From Bacteroidales bacterium (GTDB lineage Bacteria; Bacteroidota; Bacteroidia; Bacteroidales; UBA932), in NCBI GenBank assembly GCA_017935505.1, contig JAGBHM010000014.1, positions 248,001-312,000 on the forward strand: 64,000 nt of DNA, in the 5' to 3' direction. The position numbers and the translations under genes were made by a program. The notes under the pieces were generated by a model. That model searched no databases, was not told where the DNA came from, and worked only from the letters and a program-made list of their open reading frames with translations. Numbering within the stretch: position 1 is the first letter of the stretch; every line of letters starts with the position of its first letter. Below, one piece after another: positions 1-8,854 of this stretch.

Positions 1-1
1 C

Positions 2-427
2 CAGGAGTCGGCTATCGATTCCTATATTTCATCACTCTCGGATGTGTCAGTTGTAAGGAGCAACGGATCCAACAGGGTTGTGCTCACACCTGGCGCGGAT
101 GGAACCGAGGCGGTTGCAGGTGACTCATTGTATATAAGGTATGCCGGTTATATATTCTCAAGAGGCAAGGGGGCTCTATTTGCAACAAATGATCCGGAGG
201 TTGCCAAAACCGCATCTTTTCCCCAGCAGGAGTCTCCGTTGAAGATAAAGCTTGGAGAGACAGCACTTGTAAGCGGACTTGCTTCAGGTCTGAATGGAGT
301 TAAAGAGGGGGAGCACTGCTATATAATTTTTTCGGCAAAATATGGATTCAACAATATAGTAGTATACAATATACCGAAATTGTCGCCGCTCTTTTTTGAG
401 TTATGGGTTGACAAAGTCATAAAATAG
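2..427 (+). CDS. FKBP-type peptidyl-prolyl isomerase-like protein, 5' end outside window
   Basis: The frame is open to the left edge, so the gene is truncated at its 5' end; the first GTG in view at 44 is not a convincing start. About 141 residues are visible. The pattern fits a C-terminal FKBP fold: GDSLYIRYAGYIFS early, a central region ending ETALVSGLASGLNGVKEGE (the helix before the active-site loop), then YIIFSAKYGF and the terminal beta strand LFFELWVDKVIK. Family role: prolyl cis-trans isomerisation of envelope proteins. A related two-domain FKBP lipoprotein follows 25 bases later, so the two likely form a pair. Several aromatic active-site positions cannot be confirmed, so enzymatic activity is uncertain. 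Confidence 0.7.
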   Translation, partial: QESAIDSYISSLSDVSVVRSNGSNRVVLTPGADGTEAVAGDSLYIRYAGYIFSRGKGALFATNDPEVAKTASFPQQESPLKIKLGETALVSGLASGLNGVKEGEHCYIIFSAKYGFNNIVVYNIPKLSPLFFELWVDKVIK

Positions 428-438
428 ATAAAAAGTAG

Positions 439-446
439 TATATTTG
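439..446 (+). promoter_or_regulatory. Bacteroidetes -7 box (TATATTTG) for the FKBP lipoprotein
   Basis: An exact match to TAnnTTTG ends only 6 bases before the ATG at 453, implying a transcript with almost no leader. No good TTG -33 element is at the expected distance. Confidence 0.5.
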
Positions 447-452
447 CACCTT

Positions 453-1544
453 ATGTTTAGATATTGTAAATTTATAATAGTTGCGGCAATTGCCGGCTCG
501 TTGCTCTTTTCTTGTGCGAAAGAGGAGGTTGAAAGCAATAATTCCATCCAGAAACGTATCTTGGATGCCTATCTTGAAGTTAATTATCCCGACAAAAATT
601 ATACTGTAACAAAATCGGGTCTTGTCATATTGTCCAAAAGTGATGGCTCCGGGCTCTCTCCTGAAAAGCAGGGAGCTGCTTATCTGAAGTATAGTGTAAA
701 GGACCTTGCAGGAAATTATCAAAGTACTATGTTTAAGGATGTTGCAGAGCAGCTTGGAACCTACTCAGAGGCGAATTATTATGGTCCCCAGCTCTCACTC
801 CTCGATTATGGAGATGTTACTGAGGGTATGAATGAGGCGATGAAGATGATGAGCAAAGGGTCAAAGATGACAATCATAATACCTCCTACACTCTCTGCAT
901 ATGACAGCCCCAACAGCTACGGTTACGGATATTCATCAGACAATAATGAGACATCATCAATCAATCTGATTTATGAGATAGAGATGTTTGATGTGGTTTC
1001 GAATCTGCAGAGATATCAGTTCGACTCATTGGAGTCATTCAGAAACAGATACTATCCAGGCCTTGATTCAACTGCAAATATGTTCTATTTCAAGAAATTG
1101 GAAGGAACTGCAAAAGATACTATTGCCGAGAATGAATCTGCAGATGTATGGTATGTAGGCCGTCTGCTGGATGGTTATGTGTTTGATACCAACATTGCAG
1201 ATACTGCCAAGAAGTATGGATTGTACCAGTCGGACAAGACATACGAAGCACTCTCTGTTACATATGAATCGAAATATGAGGATATGGCAACAGGTGCCGG
1301 TTCAATTAATGTTGCCGGTGAGTCTTCAAACAGTGGAAGCAGTGATGCCGAAGGTGAGGGTGGAAATTATGTTCCAGGTTTTGCAAAAGCCCTTAAATGT
1401 ATGAAATATGGTGATCATGCAATAACCTTCTTCGGTTCCGGATGGGGTTATGGATCTACCGGTACAATGAGTGGCGGCTCCGGAGTGCCTGCCTACTCAA
1501 TGCTCTATTTCGACATATATGTTGAGGAGCCTGCTGATAAATAA
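453..1544 (+). CDS. Lipoprotein with two FKBP-type PPIase-like domains
   Basis: The start is taken at ATG 453 rather than TTG 444, because 444 lies within the -7 box and ATG 453 opens directly onto a lipoprotein signal (MFRYCKF, hydrophobic stretch, lipobox LFSC, then AKEEVES). The mature protein should be lipid-anchored in the envelope. The first FKBP-like half carries MKMMSKGSKMTIIIPPTLSAY, resembling the canonical KGSKxxxxIPPxLAYG loop. The second half runs from DVWYVGRLLDGYVFDTN to GFAKALKCMKYGDHAITFF and ends in MLYFDIYVEEP, again FKBP-like, with a Ser/Gly-rich insert (GESSNSGSSDAEGEGG). The two FKBP genes are adjacent and probably act in periplasmic or surface protein folding. A clear terminator follows. 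Confidence 0.82.
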   Translation: MFRYCKFIIVAAIAGSLLFSCAKEEVESNNSIQKRILDAYLEVNYPDKNYTVTKSGLVILSKSDGSGLSPEKQGAAYLKYSVKDLAGNYQSTMFKDVAEQLGTYSEANYYGPQLSLLDYGDVTEGMNEAMKMMSKGSKMTIIIPPTLSAYDSPNSYGYGYSSDNNETSSINLIYEIEMFDVVSNLQRYQFDSLESFRNRYYPGLDSTANMFYFKKLEGTAKDTIAENESADVWYVGRLLDGYVFDTNIADTAKKYGLYQSDKTYEALSVTYESKYEDMATGAGSINVAGESSNSGSSDAEGEGGNYVPGFAKALKCMKYGDHAITFFGSGWGYGSTGTMSGGSGVPAYSMLYFDIYVEEPADK

Positions 1545-1571
1545 GATTAGGATATAATAATATGATAATTA

Positions 1572-1602
1572 GGGGACAATTTGATGGTTGTCCCCTTTTT
1601 TA
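1572..1602 (+). terminator. Rho-independent terminator after FKBP lipoprotein
   Basis: An 8-bp perfect stem GGGGACAA/TTGTCCCC with an 8-base loop is followed by a run of six T on the plus strand. Confidence 0.85.
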
Positions 1603-1649
1603 TCTCTTTCCGGAATGCTCGGACAGGTTTTCTGAGGAGTGTAAATGAG

Positions 1650-1687
1650 AAGAGTCCCGCCCAAATTATTGGACGGGACTCTTTTAT
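1650..1687. terminator. Hairpin between convergent genes, probable terminator of the CoA-transferase
   Basis: A 13-bp stem with one mismatch (AAGAGTCCCG.CC / GG.CGGGACTCTT) and an 8-base loop lies 30 bases beyond the stop of the minus-strand gene. The T tract is better on the plus strand, so it may act both ways. Confidence 0.65.
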
Positions 1688-1717
1688 GTCTTGCATCTTT
1701 GGCGCTGTGCCGCAGAA

Positions 1718-3025
1718 TTATTTCTCTACATAGTGGAAGTGTGGACCGAATCTCTCGAAAGCAGCTTTGTCCAACTCCTCCTGTGCACTTGGATGAGCTA
1801 CGCTGATAACAAGTTTTGCTCTCTCCTGGAGTGATTTTCCATACAAGTTTACAGCACCGTACTCTGTTACAAACCAGTGGATGTGGTTTCTAGTTGTAAC
1901 AACTCCGGCACCAGGGGTAAGGATGTTTGCAATTTTGCTTATGCCTTTGTTTGTAGCAGATGGCATTGCAATGATTGCTTTACCGCCCTGAGACATTGAT
2001 GCTCCGTAGATGAAGTCGATCTGTCCGCCAACTCCTGAATAGAATTTTGTACCGAGTGAGTCTGCGCAAACCTGACCTGTGATATCTACCTGAAGAGCAG
2101 AGTTGATGGCAGTTACTTTAGGGTTCTTTGCAATTACAAATGGATCGTTGGTGTATCCTACATCCATCATTGCAACCATAGGGTTGTCATCGATGAAGTC
2201 GTAGCAAGTCTGTGAACCCATAAGGAATGTAGATACCATTTTGCCCTTGTCAATAGCTTTGTTTGCACCGTTTATTACACCTTTCTCTACAAGCGGAAGA
2301 ACTCCGTCTGCGAACATCTCAGTGTGGATACCAAGGTTCTTGTGGTTCCCAAGCTGTGCAAGCACTGCGTTAGGAATAGCACCGATACCCATCTGAAGGG
2401 TAGCACCATCCTCAATAAGGGCAGCACAGTTCTTACCTATTGCAACCTCAATGTCTGAAGGAGCTGCAAAGTGAGCTGGCTCAAGAATGCTGTCGTGCTC
2501 AACGAAATGGTCGATCATACTGAGCGGAATCATTGCATCACCGAATGAACGTGGAACATTCTTGTTTACAACTGCGATTACCACTCTTGCGCACTCTATT
2601 GCAGCCAATGTAGCATCTACAGAGGTACCCAATGAAACATATCCGTGTTTGTCTGGAGTTGAAACCTGAATCATTGCAACATCACAAGGCAATACGCCGC
2701 TTCTGTAGAGCTTCTGAGTCTCACTCAAGAAGATTGGAATATAATCTGCATAGCCGGCCTGTACATTTTTTCTAACATTGCCACCTACGAAGAATGCCTG
2801 ATGGAAGAAGATTCCCTCATATTTTGCATCTGTGTAAGGAGCCTCACCCTCAGTATGCAAGTGGTGGATTCTTACATCTCTCAATTCACCTGCATCACCT
2901 CTGCGGCACAATGCGTCAATAAGTACTTTTGGAGCACTTGCAACACTGCTCAAGTGGATATGGTCACCACTTTTTACATATTTAACAGCCTCATCTGCGC
3001 TGATAAATTTAATAGTTTTCTGCAT
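1718..3025 (-). CDS. Acetyl-CoA hydrolase/transferase family CoA-transferase
   Basis: This 435-aa protein matches the family of 4-hydroxybutyrate and butyryl-CoA:acetate CoA-transferases over full length. It has the N-terminal half (VKSGDHIHLSSVASAP, SPDKHGYVSLGTS) and the C-terminal half with LQMGIGAIPNAV and GIHTEMFADG, whose Glu is the expected covalent CoA-carrying residue. GTKFYSGVGGQIDFIYGA and VTEYGAVNLYGKSL complete the signature. It exchanges CoA between acyl-CoA and acetate in fermentation. The acyl substrate cannot be told from sequence. It is a single-gene unit with its own promoter just upstream, divergent from the SAM hydroxide adenosyltransferase gene. Confidence 0.9.
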   Translation of the reverse strand: MQKTIKFISADEAVKYVKSGDHIHLSSVASAPKVLIDALCRRGDAGELRDVRIHHLHTEGEAPYTDAKYEGIFFHQAFFVGGNVRKNVQAGYADYIPIFLSETQKLYRSGVLPCDVAMIQVSTPDKHGYVSLGTSVDATLAAIECARVVIAVVNKNVPRSFGDAMIPLSMIDHFVEHDSILEPAHFAAPSDIEVAIGKNCAALIEDGATLQMGIGAIPNAVLAQLGNHKNLGIHTEMFADGVLPLVEKGVINGANKAIDKGKMVSTFLMGSQTCYDFIDDNPMVAMMDVGYTNDPFVIAKNPKVTAINSALQVDITGQVCADSLGTKFYSGVGGQIDFIYGASMSQGGKAIIAMPSATNKGISKIANILTPGAGVVTTRNHIHWFVTEYGAVNLYGKSLQERAKLVISVAHPSAQEELDKAAFERFGPHFHYVEK

Positions 3026-3073
3026 TTCGGTATTATTTAATAATTAAAGTTGATCTTAAGCTGAAATAATCAA

Positions 3074-3104
3074 CAAAAGTATAAACTTTAATGTGGATAA
3101 GCAA
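3074..3104 (-). promoter_or_regulatory. Bacteroidetes promoter of the CoA-transferase
   Basis: On the minus strand TTG (3104-3102), 20 bases, then TACTTTTG (3081-3074) matches TTG-N19-21-TAnnTTTG. The start site near 3070 gives a leader of about 45 bases. Confidence 0.6.
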
Positions 3105-3114
3105 GCATTTTATT

Positions 3115-3122
3115 TAACTTTG
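3115..3122 (+). promoter_or_regulatory. Bacteroidetes -7 box (TAACTTTG)
   Basis: A consensus -7 box lies 8 bases before ATG 3131. It is divergent from the CoA-transferase promoter and implies a leader of about 5 bases. Confidence 0.55.
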
Positions 3123-3130
3123 CACGCATT

Positions 3131-3919
3131 ATGCCACTTATAACTATAACAAGCGACTGGAGTAAAAATGACTGGTATCTCCCTGTTCTGAAGGGTAAGC
3201 TGCTGGGATTGTATCCGTCGGCCAGTATAGTTGACATCTCAAATTCAATCAGGCCTTTCGATATCTATCAGGCATGCTTTGTATTGAGGCACTCCTATAA
3301 AAGTTTCCCTGTAGGTTCGATACATATTCTGGCTGTGAACAGTGAGCCTGAGCCAGGACACCGGATAGTTGCGGCACGTAAGGATGGCCACTATTTCGTG
3401 AGTGTGGATGACGGCCGTTTCCCGCTGCTGTTTGATGATCTCTCGCAGGTCTGCTCTTTTGAAGTGGAGCAGGTTGGAGGCGGCGGAACCTTCAAGGCTG
3501 CCGACTATTTCTGCAGGGCTGTTGAGGGAATTCTGTCGGGCAGAGAGATGAAAGAAGGCTTATTGAGGGCAGGTGGTGCTGAGCATGCTGCAGTTTTGCC
3601 AGACAAGATAACAGGAAGGGTGGTATATATCGATTCCTATGGGAATGCAATTACAAACATTTCTAAAAGGGATTTCCTCAAAGTGTATGAGATGGCTTCC
3701 CAGCAGGGGCATATTCCCGATTTTACAATATATGTGGGAGGACCATATCTCAAATTTGAAGATATACATGAGGGGTACAACAGTGTTGTTCAGGGGAACG
3801 AAGTTGCATTCTTCAACTCGTTGGGTCTGTTGGAGTTTGCTGTGAATAAAGGCAACTTTGCAGCTGCGGAGGATGTTGATCCGACAACTGAAGTGCTTGT
3901 GAGATTTATAAAAATGTAA
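3131..3919 (+). CDS. S-adenosyl-L-methionine hydroxide adenosyltransferase (DUF62 family)
   Basis: This 262-aa protein has DUF62 architecture: an N-terminal domain starting ITITSDW, then VDISNSIRPFDIYQACFVLRHSYKSFP, HILAVNSEP and a mid-region VSVDDGRFPLLF. A smaller C-terminal barrel begins GRVVYIDSYGNAITNI. Characterised members hydrolyse SAM to adenosine and methionine using an Asp-Arg-His set. The N-terminal motif SDWSKNDWYLPVLKG replaces the more common DFG..D.YVGxMKG, as is usual for Bacteroidetes members as far as I recall. It starts a compact run with mazG and tcdA (gaps of 5 and 19 bases), so the three are probably co-transcribed. Confidence 0.85.
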   Translation: MPLITITSDWSKNDWYLPVLKGKLLGLYPSASIVDISNSIRPFDIYQACFVLRHSYKSFPVGSIHILAVNSEPEPGHRIVAARKDGHYFVSVDDGRFPLLFDDLSQVCSFEVEQVGGGGTFKAADYFCRAVEGILSGREMKEGLLRAGGAEHAAVLPDKITGRVVYIDSYGNAITNISKRDFLKVYEMASQQGHIPDFTIYVGGPYLKFEDIHEGYNSVVQGNEVAFFNSLGLLEFAVNKGNFAAAEDVDPTTEVLVRFIKM

Positions 3920-3924
3920 ATGAT

Positions 3925-4767
3925 ATGACAAAGAGTGAAAAAAGAGCAAAACAGATGGAGGCATTCAGCCGCATTCTGGATGTTATGGATGAATTGAGGG
4001 AGAAATGTCCATGGGACAGGGAGCAGACCATTGCAAGCCTGAGACCTATGACCATAGAGGAGACATTTGAATTGTCGGATGCCATTTTGAATGAGGATAT
4101 GTTCAATATATCGAAAGAGTTGGGAGACCTTCTGCTGCATGTGATATTTTATGCCAAGATTGGTGAGGAGCAGGGTAAATTTGATATAGTGGATGTTATT
4201 GACAGATTGTGCAGCAAATTGATTTACAGGCATCCTCATGTTTACTCTACAGTTGAAGTGGACAATGCCGGGCAGGTGGTGCAGAACTGGGAGCAACTCA
4301 AGACAAAGGAGAAGGATGGCAATAAAACCATATTGAGCGGTGTTCCGGAGAGCATGCCGAGCATGATAAAGGCATACAGGATGCAGGAGAAGGCCAGCGC
4401 TGTCGGTTTTGATTGGGAGAAGAAGGAGGATGTATGGGCAAAGGTAAAAGAGGAGTTAGCTGAGATTGAGAAGGAGTTCTCGGATATGGTGGAAATCCTT
4501 GGAAAAGAGGCACCTGCTGCTTCCGAAGTTGAGGCATGCAAAGCAAGGATGGAGAGTGAATTGGGTGATCTCTTCTTTGCTCTGATAAATGCAGCCCGCC
4601 TCTATAAGATGAATCCGGATACTGCTTTGGAGAGTACAAACAAGAAGTTCAGAAGAAGATTTACATATCTTGAGAATGAGACAATAAGAAAAGGCAGATC
4701 CCTTAAGGAGATGAGTTTGGGGGAGATGGATTCTATATGGGATGAGGCCAAATCCAAAGGCCTTTAA
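3925..4767 (+). CDS. mazG: Nucleoside triphosphate pyrophosphohydrolase MazG
   Basis: The 280-aa length fits a full two-domain MazG. The hallmark motif CPWDREQTIASLRPMTIEE is at about residues 29-47, followed by the metal-binding ExxE helices (ETFELSDAI, KELGDLLLHVIFYAKIGEE). The second domain carries MQEKASAVGFDWE, KVKEELAEIEKE and ESELGDLFFALINAARL. It converts NTPs or damaged dNTPs to NMP and pyrophosphate and can lower (p)ppGpp-related stress in other bacteria. It starts 5 bases after the preceding stop, consistent with one operon. Confidence 0.95.
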   Translation: MTKSEKRAKQMEAFSRILDVMDELREKCPWDREQTIASLRPMTIEETFELSDAILNEDMFNISKELGDLLLHVIFYAKIGEEQGKFDIVDVIDRLCSKLIYRHPHVYSTVEVDNAGQVVQNWEQLKTKEKDGNKTILSGVPESMPSMIKAYRMQEKASAVGFDWEKKEDVWAKVKEELAEIEKEFSDMVEILGKEAPAASEVEACKARMESELGDLFFALINAARLYKMNPDTALESTNKKFRRRFTYLENETIRKGRSLKEMSLGEMDSIWDEAKSKGL

Positions 4768-4786
4768 TTGTTGAAGGAGTTTTGAG

Positions 4787-5506
4787 ATGGAAAACTGGCA
4801 GGAGAGGACACATATATTGGTAGGAGATGAGGGTATCTCCAAATTGGCATCTTCATCTGTGGCTGTAATTGGGCTTGGAGGTGTTGGAGCATATGCTGCG
4901 GAGATGCTGTGCAGGGCAGGAGTTGGAAAATTGTTACTTCTTGATTCCGACAGAGTAAGCATTACAAACAAGAACAGGCAGCTTATAGCGCTCAATTCAA
5001 CGGTCGGCATGAAAAAAACTGAGGTGCTGGCAGCGCGTCTGAAGGATATAAATCCTGAAGTGGAGCTTGTGCTTGTGGATGAGTACCTGGAAGAGGATAA
5101 TGTGGCACAGTTGCTGGACAACCGTAAAATTGATTTTCTGGTAGATGCTATAGATACGCTTTCGCCCAAAATATCGCTAATTAAATATTGTACCGACAAC
5201 TCTATAAAACTGGTCTCTTCAATGGGGGCCGGGGCCAAATTTGATGCAACTGCAATAAGAATAAAGGATTTGTCCAAATCATTCAACTGCCCGCTAGCAT
5301 ACATTTTACGTAAGAAATTGCGTAAGGTGGGGATACACAAGGGTTTTGATGTAGTCTTTTCGGAGGAGCTGCCCGATAAGGATGCAATAATTCCGATGGA
5401 AGAGAGAAATAAAAAGAGTCAGGTAGGCACGATTTCCTACTTGCCTGCAGTGTTCGGATGTGTATGCGCTCAGGCAGCGATAGAGTTTTTAATAAAAAAA
5501 TGCTAA
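4787..5506 (+). CDS. tcdA: tRNA threonylcarbamoyladenosine dehydratase (TcdA/CsdL, ThiF/E1 fold)
   Basis: The 239-aa ThiF/MoeB-like protein has the ATP-binding VIGLGGVGAYAAEMLCRAGVG (about residues 26-46), DSDRVSITNKNRQ, and DAIDTLSPKISLI. SSMGAGAKFDATAIRIKDL is characteristic of TcdA rather than ThiF or MoeB. It cyclises t6A37 of tRNA to the ct6A form in an ATP-dependent step. It lies 19 bases behind mazG. Reading continues to a normal C terminus (TISYLPAVFGCVCAQAAIEFLI). Confidence 0.9.
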   Translation: MENWQERTHILVGDEGISKLASSSVAVIGLGGVGAYAAEMLCRAGVGKLLLLDSDRVSITNKNRQLIALNSTVGMKKTEVLAARLKDINPEVELVLVDEYLEEDNVAQLLDNRKIDFLVDAIDTLSPKISLIKYCTDNSIKLVSSMGAGAKFDATAIRIKDLSKSFNCPLAYILRKKLRKVGIHKGFDVVFSEELPDKDAIIPMEERNKKSQVGTISYLPAVFGCVCAQAAIEFLIKKC

Positions 5507-5543
5507 CTTTGGCGGTCATTTAATAAAGAAAAGGTATAATCTC

Positions 5544-6665
5544 ATGCAGATTCAGATAAAGGAAGTTACTACAGCAAAAGAGTTGAAGCTCTTCTATCAG
5601 TTCCAGAATAAGCTTTACAAAGATTGTGAGGCGTATGTTCCTACTTTGGACTCAGATCAGAAACATAGTCTCACCAAAGACCCTGCATTGGATTATTGCA
5701 AACGCAAGATGTGGCTTGCATATAAAGACGGTAAGGTTGCAGGAAGGATACAGGCAATTGTAAATCCGCGTTATAATGAATTTTACCACACAAAGAGAGG
5801 AAGGTTCGGATGGTATGACTTCATAAATGACATGGAGGTTGCAAAGGCTCTTATGGATACTGCCTCAAAATGGCTGAAGGAGCAGGGTATGGAGGTTGTG
5901 CATGGTCCTCTTGCCTACAATACATTGGGCCGACAGGGTATGCTTATTTCCGGTTTTGAGAATACACCGCCTGTAAACTGCCTCTACAACTACCCGTATT
6001 ATCCTAAATTTATGGAGAAGATGGGTTTTGAGAAGGAGTGTGACTGGATACAGTATAAATTGAATGCTTCGCAGACAACTCCTGAAAAACTTACAAGAAT
6101 TGCCTCGATGCTCATGAGCAGATATAACCTCAGACTGCTTGACATTACAAAAATTGATAAAGCGGAGAGAGAGGTGCTCATCCAGAAATTCTTTAAAATA
6201 TATAATGAGTGCTTTAAAGCGGTGAATAACTTTATTCCACTCACAGAGAAGGAGATAAATGTGACAGGAAATTCATATTTCTCAAAATTGAAACCTGAGC
6301 TTACATGTCTGGTCATGGATGAGAATGACGAAGTTGCTGCATTCGGCCTCTGCCTTCCGAGCTTCTCCGAGGCATTCAAGAAGGCAAAGGGAAAACTCTT
6401 CCCGTTCGGATGGTACCATATTCTTAAGGCATACAGAAAATACAATACCATAGACCTTATGATGGTAGGTTCATCACCTGCATGGGCGCTCAAGGGACTC
6501 TCTGCAATATATCATGCCCAGCTCTCAGGCAGTTTTATCAGGCATAACATTGCCTATGCCATAACAAACCCGCAGATTGACACCAATACTGCTGCAATCA
6601 AGGTGTGGGAGAGCTATGAGCATGAGGAGTTCATGCGCCGCAGATGCTGGTGCAAACCTCTGTAG
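5544..6665 (+). CDS. GNAT-like acyltransferase of unknown substrate
   Basis: This 373-aa protein begins MQIQIKEVTTAKELKLFYQFQNKLY. It contains an N-terminal region with KVAGRIQAIVNPRYNEFY and RFGWYDFINDMEVAKALMDTASKWLKEQGMEVVHGPL, and a C-terminal region with KAVNNFIPLTEKEI. This resembles the large GNAT-fold proteins annotated in many Bacteroidetes (E. coli YghO-like). No signal peptide or membrane segment is seen. The substrate is unknown. It follows tcdA by 37 bases and could be part of the same transcript. Confidence 0.7.
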   Translation: MQIQIKEVTTAKELKLFYQFQNKLYKDCEAYVPTLDSDQKHSLTKDPALDYCKRKMWLAYKDGKVAGRIQAIVNPRYNEFYHTKRGRFGWYDFINDMEVAKALMDTASKWLKEQGMEVVHGPLAYNTLGRQGMLISGFENTPPVNCLYNYPYYPKFMEKMGFEKECDWIQYKLNASQTTPEKLTRIASMLMSRYNLRLLDITKIDKAEREVLIQKFFKIYNECFKAVNNFIPLTEKEINVTGNSYFSKLKPELTCLVMDENDEVAAFGLCLPSFSEAFKKAKGKLFPFGWYHILKAYRKYNTIDLMMVGSSPAWALKGLSAIYHAQLSGSFIRHNIAYAITNPQIDTNTAAIKVWESYEHEEFMRRRCWCKPL

Positions 6666-6687
6666 GATTTCTGGTTGACAAAATCTA

Positions 6688-7515
6688 CTAAAGATTGAGC
6701 ATATCTTCCCATCTCTCCCATTTGAAGAATGGGAAGTGAGGGTTGTCTGTATGTTCTATCGAGAAGTCGTGGGCATTGAATGCCAGTCTGTTGTTTTTGT
6801 CAAGACCAAGCTCATATTCACTCCAGAATCTGTTCTGGTTTTCGGAAGGTATTATTGTGTCGTTGTTTCCAATGATAACTCTGTTCCAGAATATGGCATT
6901 GCTGAATACAAAGTTCTCCTTGAAGGATGCAAGTTCATTTTTAATATCTTCCAAACCTCTGTGTGGCAGATTCTGCAGATAACGCTCCAATGTCGCAGCA
7001 TCGCTGCACATTTCACGGAGGTAGCTGTTCATGCACTCCGATGTGCTGAAAGTATAGCCCGAAGAGATTTCTCTTTCGAGATTTTCAATGATCTTGTTGA
7101 ATTTTGTCTGCGGCATCCCCCAGATATTGCTGACAGTGCACAAAGTTCCGTTTATTGCAATGGATTTCTTTATTTTCTTCAGCAGCCTCAGAGATCTGAA
7201 TCTGTTTTGCGGAGAGAGATGCCTGAAGTAGTTGTCAAGCAGGATTGAGGATGCCCATACTCCGGCCCCAAAGGCTATGACATTAATTTGCGTATAGCTG
7301 TTTATCATGTTGTATATAGGGCAATCAGGATGCAGAACTCCAGGCTGGCATTCCAAACCGCTGCAGAGATCCGGATTCGGATTGGTGTAATTGAAAAACA
7401 ATGCTACATCATATTCGGAGCTGTGCAGATGAGAAAAAGGCCTGTAGTCCATACCCCAGCCGGCAAAAAAAATGATCAGTTTTTTGCCCTGGTTATTGAT
7501 GAACTTCATTTCCAT
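6688..7515 (-). CDS. BioG-like (DUF452) alpha/beta hydrolase with nucleophile Ser replaced by Gly
   Basis: The 275-aa protein resembles BioG pimeloyl-ACP methyl ester esterases: KLIIFFAGWGMDYRPF at the start, the GVWAS element, AINGT followed by a G-M-P pattern, NDTIIP for the acidic residue, and a C-terminal NPHFPFFKWERWEDML holding the usual His. The nucleophile elbow should read W-S-x-G-V-W but reads F82-G83-A84-G85-V-W, and codon 83 is GGG. No Ser is at the catalytic position. It therefore may not be an esterase. It is alone, without other bio genes in this window. A -7 box lies upstream at 7542-7549. Confidence 0.75.
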   Translation of the reverse strand: MEMKFINNQGKKLIIFFAGWGMDYRPFSHLHSSEYDVALFFNYTNPNPDLCSGLECQPGVLHPDCPIYNMINSYTQINVIAFGAGVWASSILLDNYFRHLSPQNRFRSLRLLKKIKKSIAINGTLCTVSNIWGMPQTKFNKIIENLEREISSGYTFSTSECMNSYLREMCSDAATLERYLQNLPHRGLEDIKNELASFKENFVFSNAIFWNRVIIGNNDTIIPSENQNRFWSEYELGLDKNNRLAFNAHDFSIEHTDNPHFPFFKWERWEDMLNL

Positions 7516-7541
7516 TGTTTTATCATTTCTGTTCCGCTATA

Positions 7542-7549
7542 CAAATGTA
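7542..7549 (-). promoter_or_regulatory. Bacteroidetes -7 box (TACATTTG) of the BioG-like gene
   Basis: TACATTTG on the minus strand implies a start near 7538 and a leader of about 23 bases before ATG 7515. Confidence 0.5.
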
Positions 7550-7648
7550 TTAAGATTATTGATTCGTTGTCATTATTATTTTGAGAAATTTTTTATTTTT
7601 TTCATTCCATTAAAATGCGTATTTTCGCGGGATATTTATTGAATTTCT

Positions 7649-8734
7649 ATGAGTGAAAACAGTTTGATAAGCAAGATTGAGGGCTTGCATGCAAAATTTG
7701 CATCAATTCAGGAGCAGATTTCCGATCCGTCGGTAATGAATGATATGAAAAAATATGTGCAGCTGAACAAAGAGTATAAGGAGCTTGCACCTATTTTGGA
7801 AGCAGGAGACAAGTATAAGAAAATGGTGGAGGATTATGATGCTGCCAAGGATATACTTCAGAATGAGAAGGATGAGGAGTTGAGGGAGATGGCAAAGGAA
7901 GAGGTTGCCATGCTTGAGTCTGAACTTCCTGAAATGGAGGAGACTATAAAGCTTCTTCTGATTCCGGCCGATCCTCAGGATGCCAAGAATGCAATTATAG
8001 AGATACGTGGCGGTACAGGTGGTGATGAGGCTTCGATATTTGCCGGAGACCTGTTCAGAATGTATGCCAAATATGTGGAGAAGAGGGGATGGAAACTGGA
8101 GATTACAAGCCAGAGTGAAGGCGCTGCCGGCGGTTTCAAGGAGATTATCTGCAAGGTGATTGGCGAGGGTGTTTACGGTGTGTTGAAATATGAGAGCGGT
8201 GTGCACCGCGTACAGCGTGTGCCTCAAACAGAGACTCAGGGCCGTGTCCATACATCAGCAGCTTCTGTGGCTGTATTGCCTGAGGCTGATGAGTTTGACA
8301 TTGAGTTGAATGAGAAAGATATCAGGAAAGATACTTTCTGTTCTTCAGGACCTGGCGGACAGTCTGTAAATACAACCTATTCTGCAATCCGTCTTACCCA
8401 TATTCCTTCAGGACTTGTTGTGCAGTGTCAGGATGAGAAGAGCCAGTTGAAGAACTATGACAAAGCTTTGCAGGAGTTGCGTACCCGTCTCTACAATCTT
8501 GAGTATGAAAAATATCTGAATGAAATTTCTGCAAAGAGAAAGACAATGGTTTCTACCGGTGACCGTTCTGCAAAGATCCGTACATACAACTATCCGCAGA
8601 GTCGTGTGACAGACCACAGAATAAACTGGACAATGTACAATTTGCCGGTATTTATGGATGGTGAAATACAGGAGGTAATAGACCAGCTGCAGATAGCTGA
8701 GAATGCAGAGCGTTTGAAAGAGAGTGAATTGTAG
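7649..8734 (+). CDS. prfA: Peptide chain release factor 1
   Basis: This 361-aa class I release factor carries the GGQ motif at residues 236-238 (SSGPGGQSVNTTYSAIRL), which triggers peptidyl-tRNA hydrolysis. The RF1-type PxT recognition tripeptide is PQT at 192-194 (QRVPQTETQGRVHTSAA) rather than the SPF of RF2, so it reads UAA and UAG. The N-terminal coiled region (KIEGLHAKFASIQEQISDP) and length are normal. A strong terminator follows. Confidence 0.97.
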   Translation: MSENSLISKIEGLHAKFASIQEQISDPSVMNDMKKYVQLNKEYKELAPILEAGDKYKKMVEDYDAAKDILQNEKDEELREMAKEEVAMLESELPEMEETIKLLLIPADPQDAKNAIIEIRGGTGGDEASIFAGDLFRMYAKYVEKRGWKLEITSQSEGAAGGFKEIICKVIGEGVYGVLKYESGVHRVQRVPQTETQGRVHTSAASVAVLPEADEFDIELNEKDIRKDTFCSSGPGGQSVNTTYSAIRLTHIPSGLVVQCQDEKSQLKNYDKALQELRTRLYNLEYEKYLNEISAKRKTMVSTGDRSAKIRTYNYPQSRVTDHRINWTMYNLPVFMDGEIQEVIDQLQIAENAERLKESEL

Positions 8735-8766
8735 TTTGCTGGCAAGCAAATTAATATTGGAAGATC

Positions 8767-8802
8767 AAGAGGTGGCCCTTGTGGGGCGACCTCTTTTTTT
8801 AT
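8767..8802 (+). terminator. Rho-independent terminator of prfA
   Basis: The stem AAGAGGT.GCCC / GGGC.ACCTCTT has one mismatch and a 5-base loop, followed by a T run at 8794-8800. Confidence 0.88.
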
Positions 8803-8854
8803 CCTAAATATGACTTCTGTAACACTCTGTCAGGGTGGAGGCTCAATTTTTTTT

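Noticed and set aside
4456..5340. 294-codon minus-strand open frame over mazG and tcdA
   Set aside because: It lies antisense to two clear conserved genes and has no recognisable family features.
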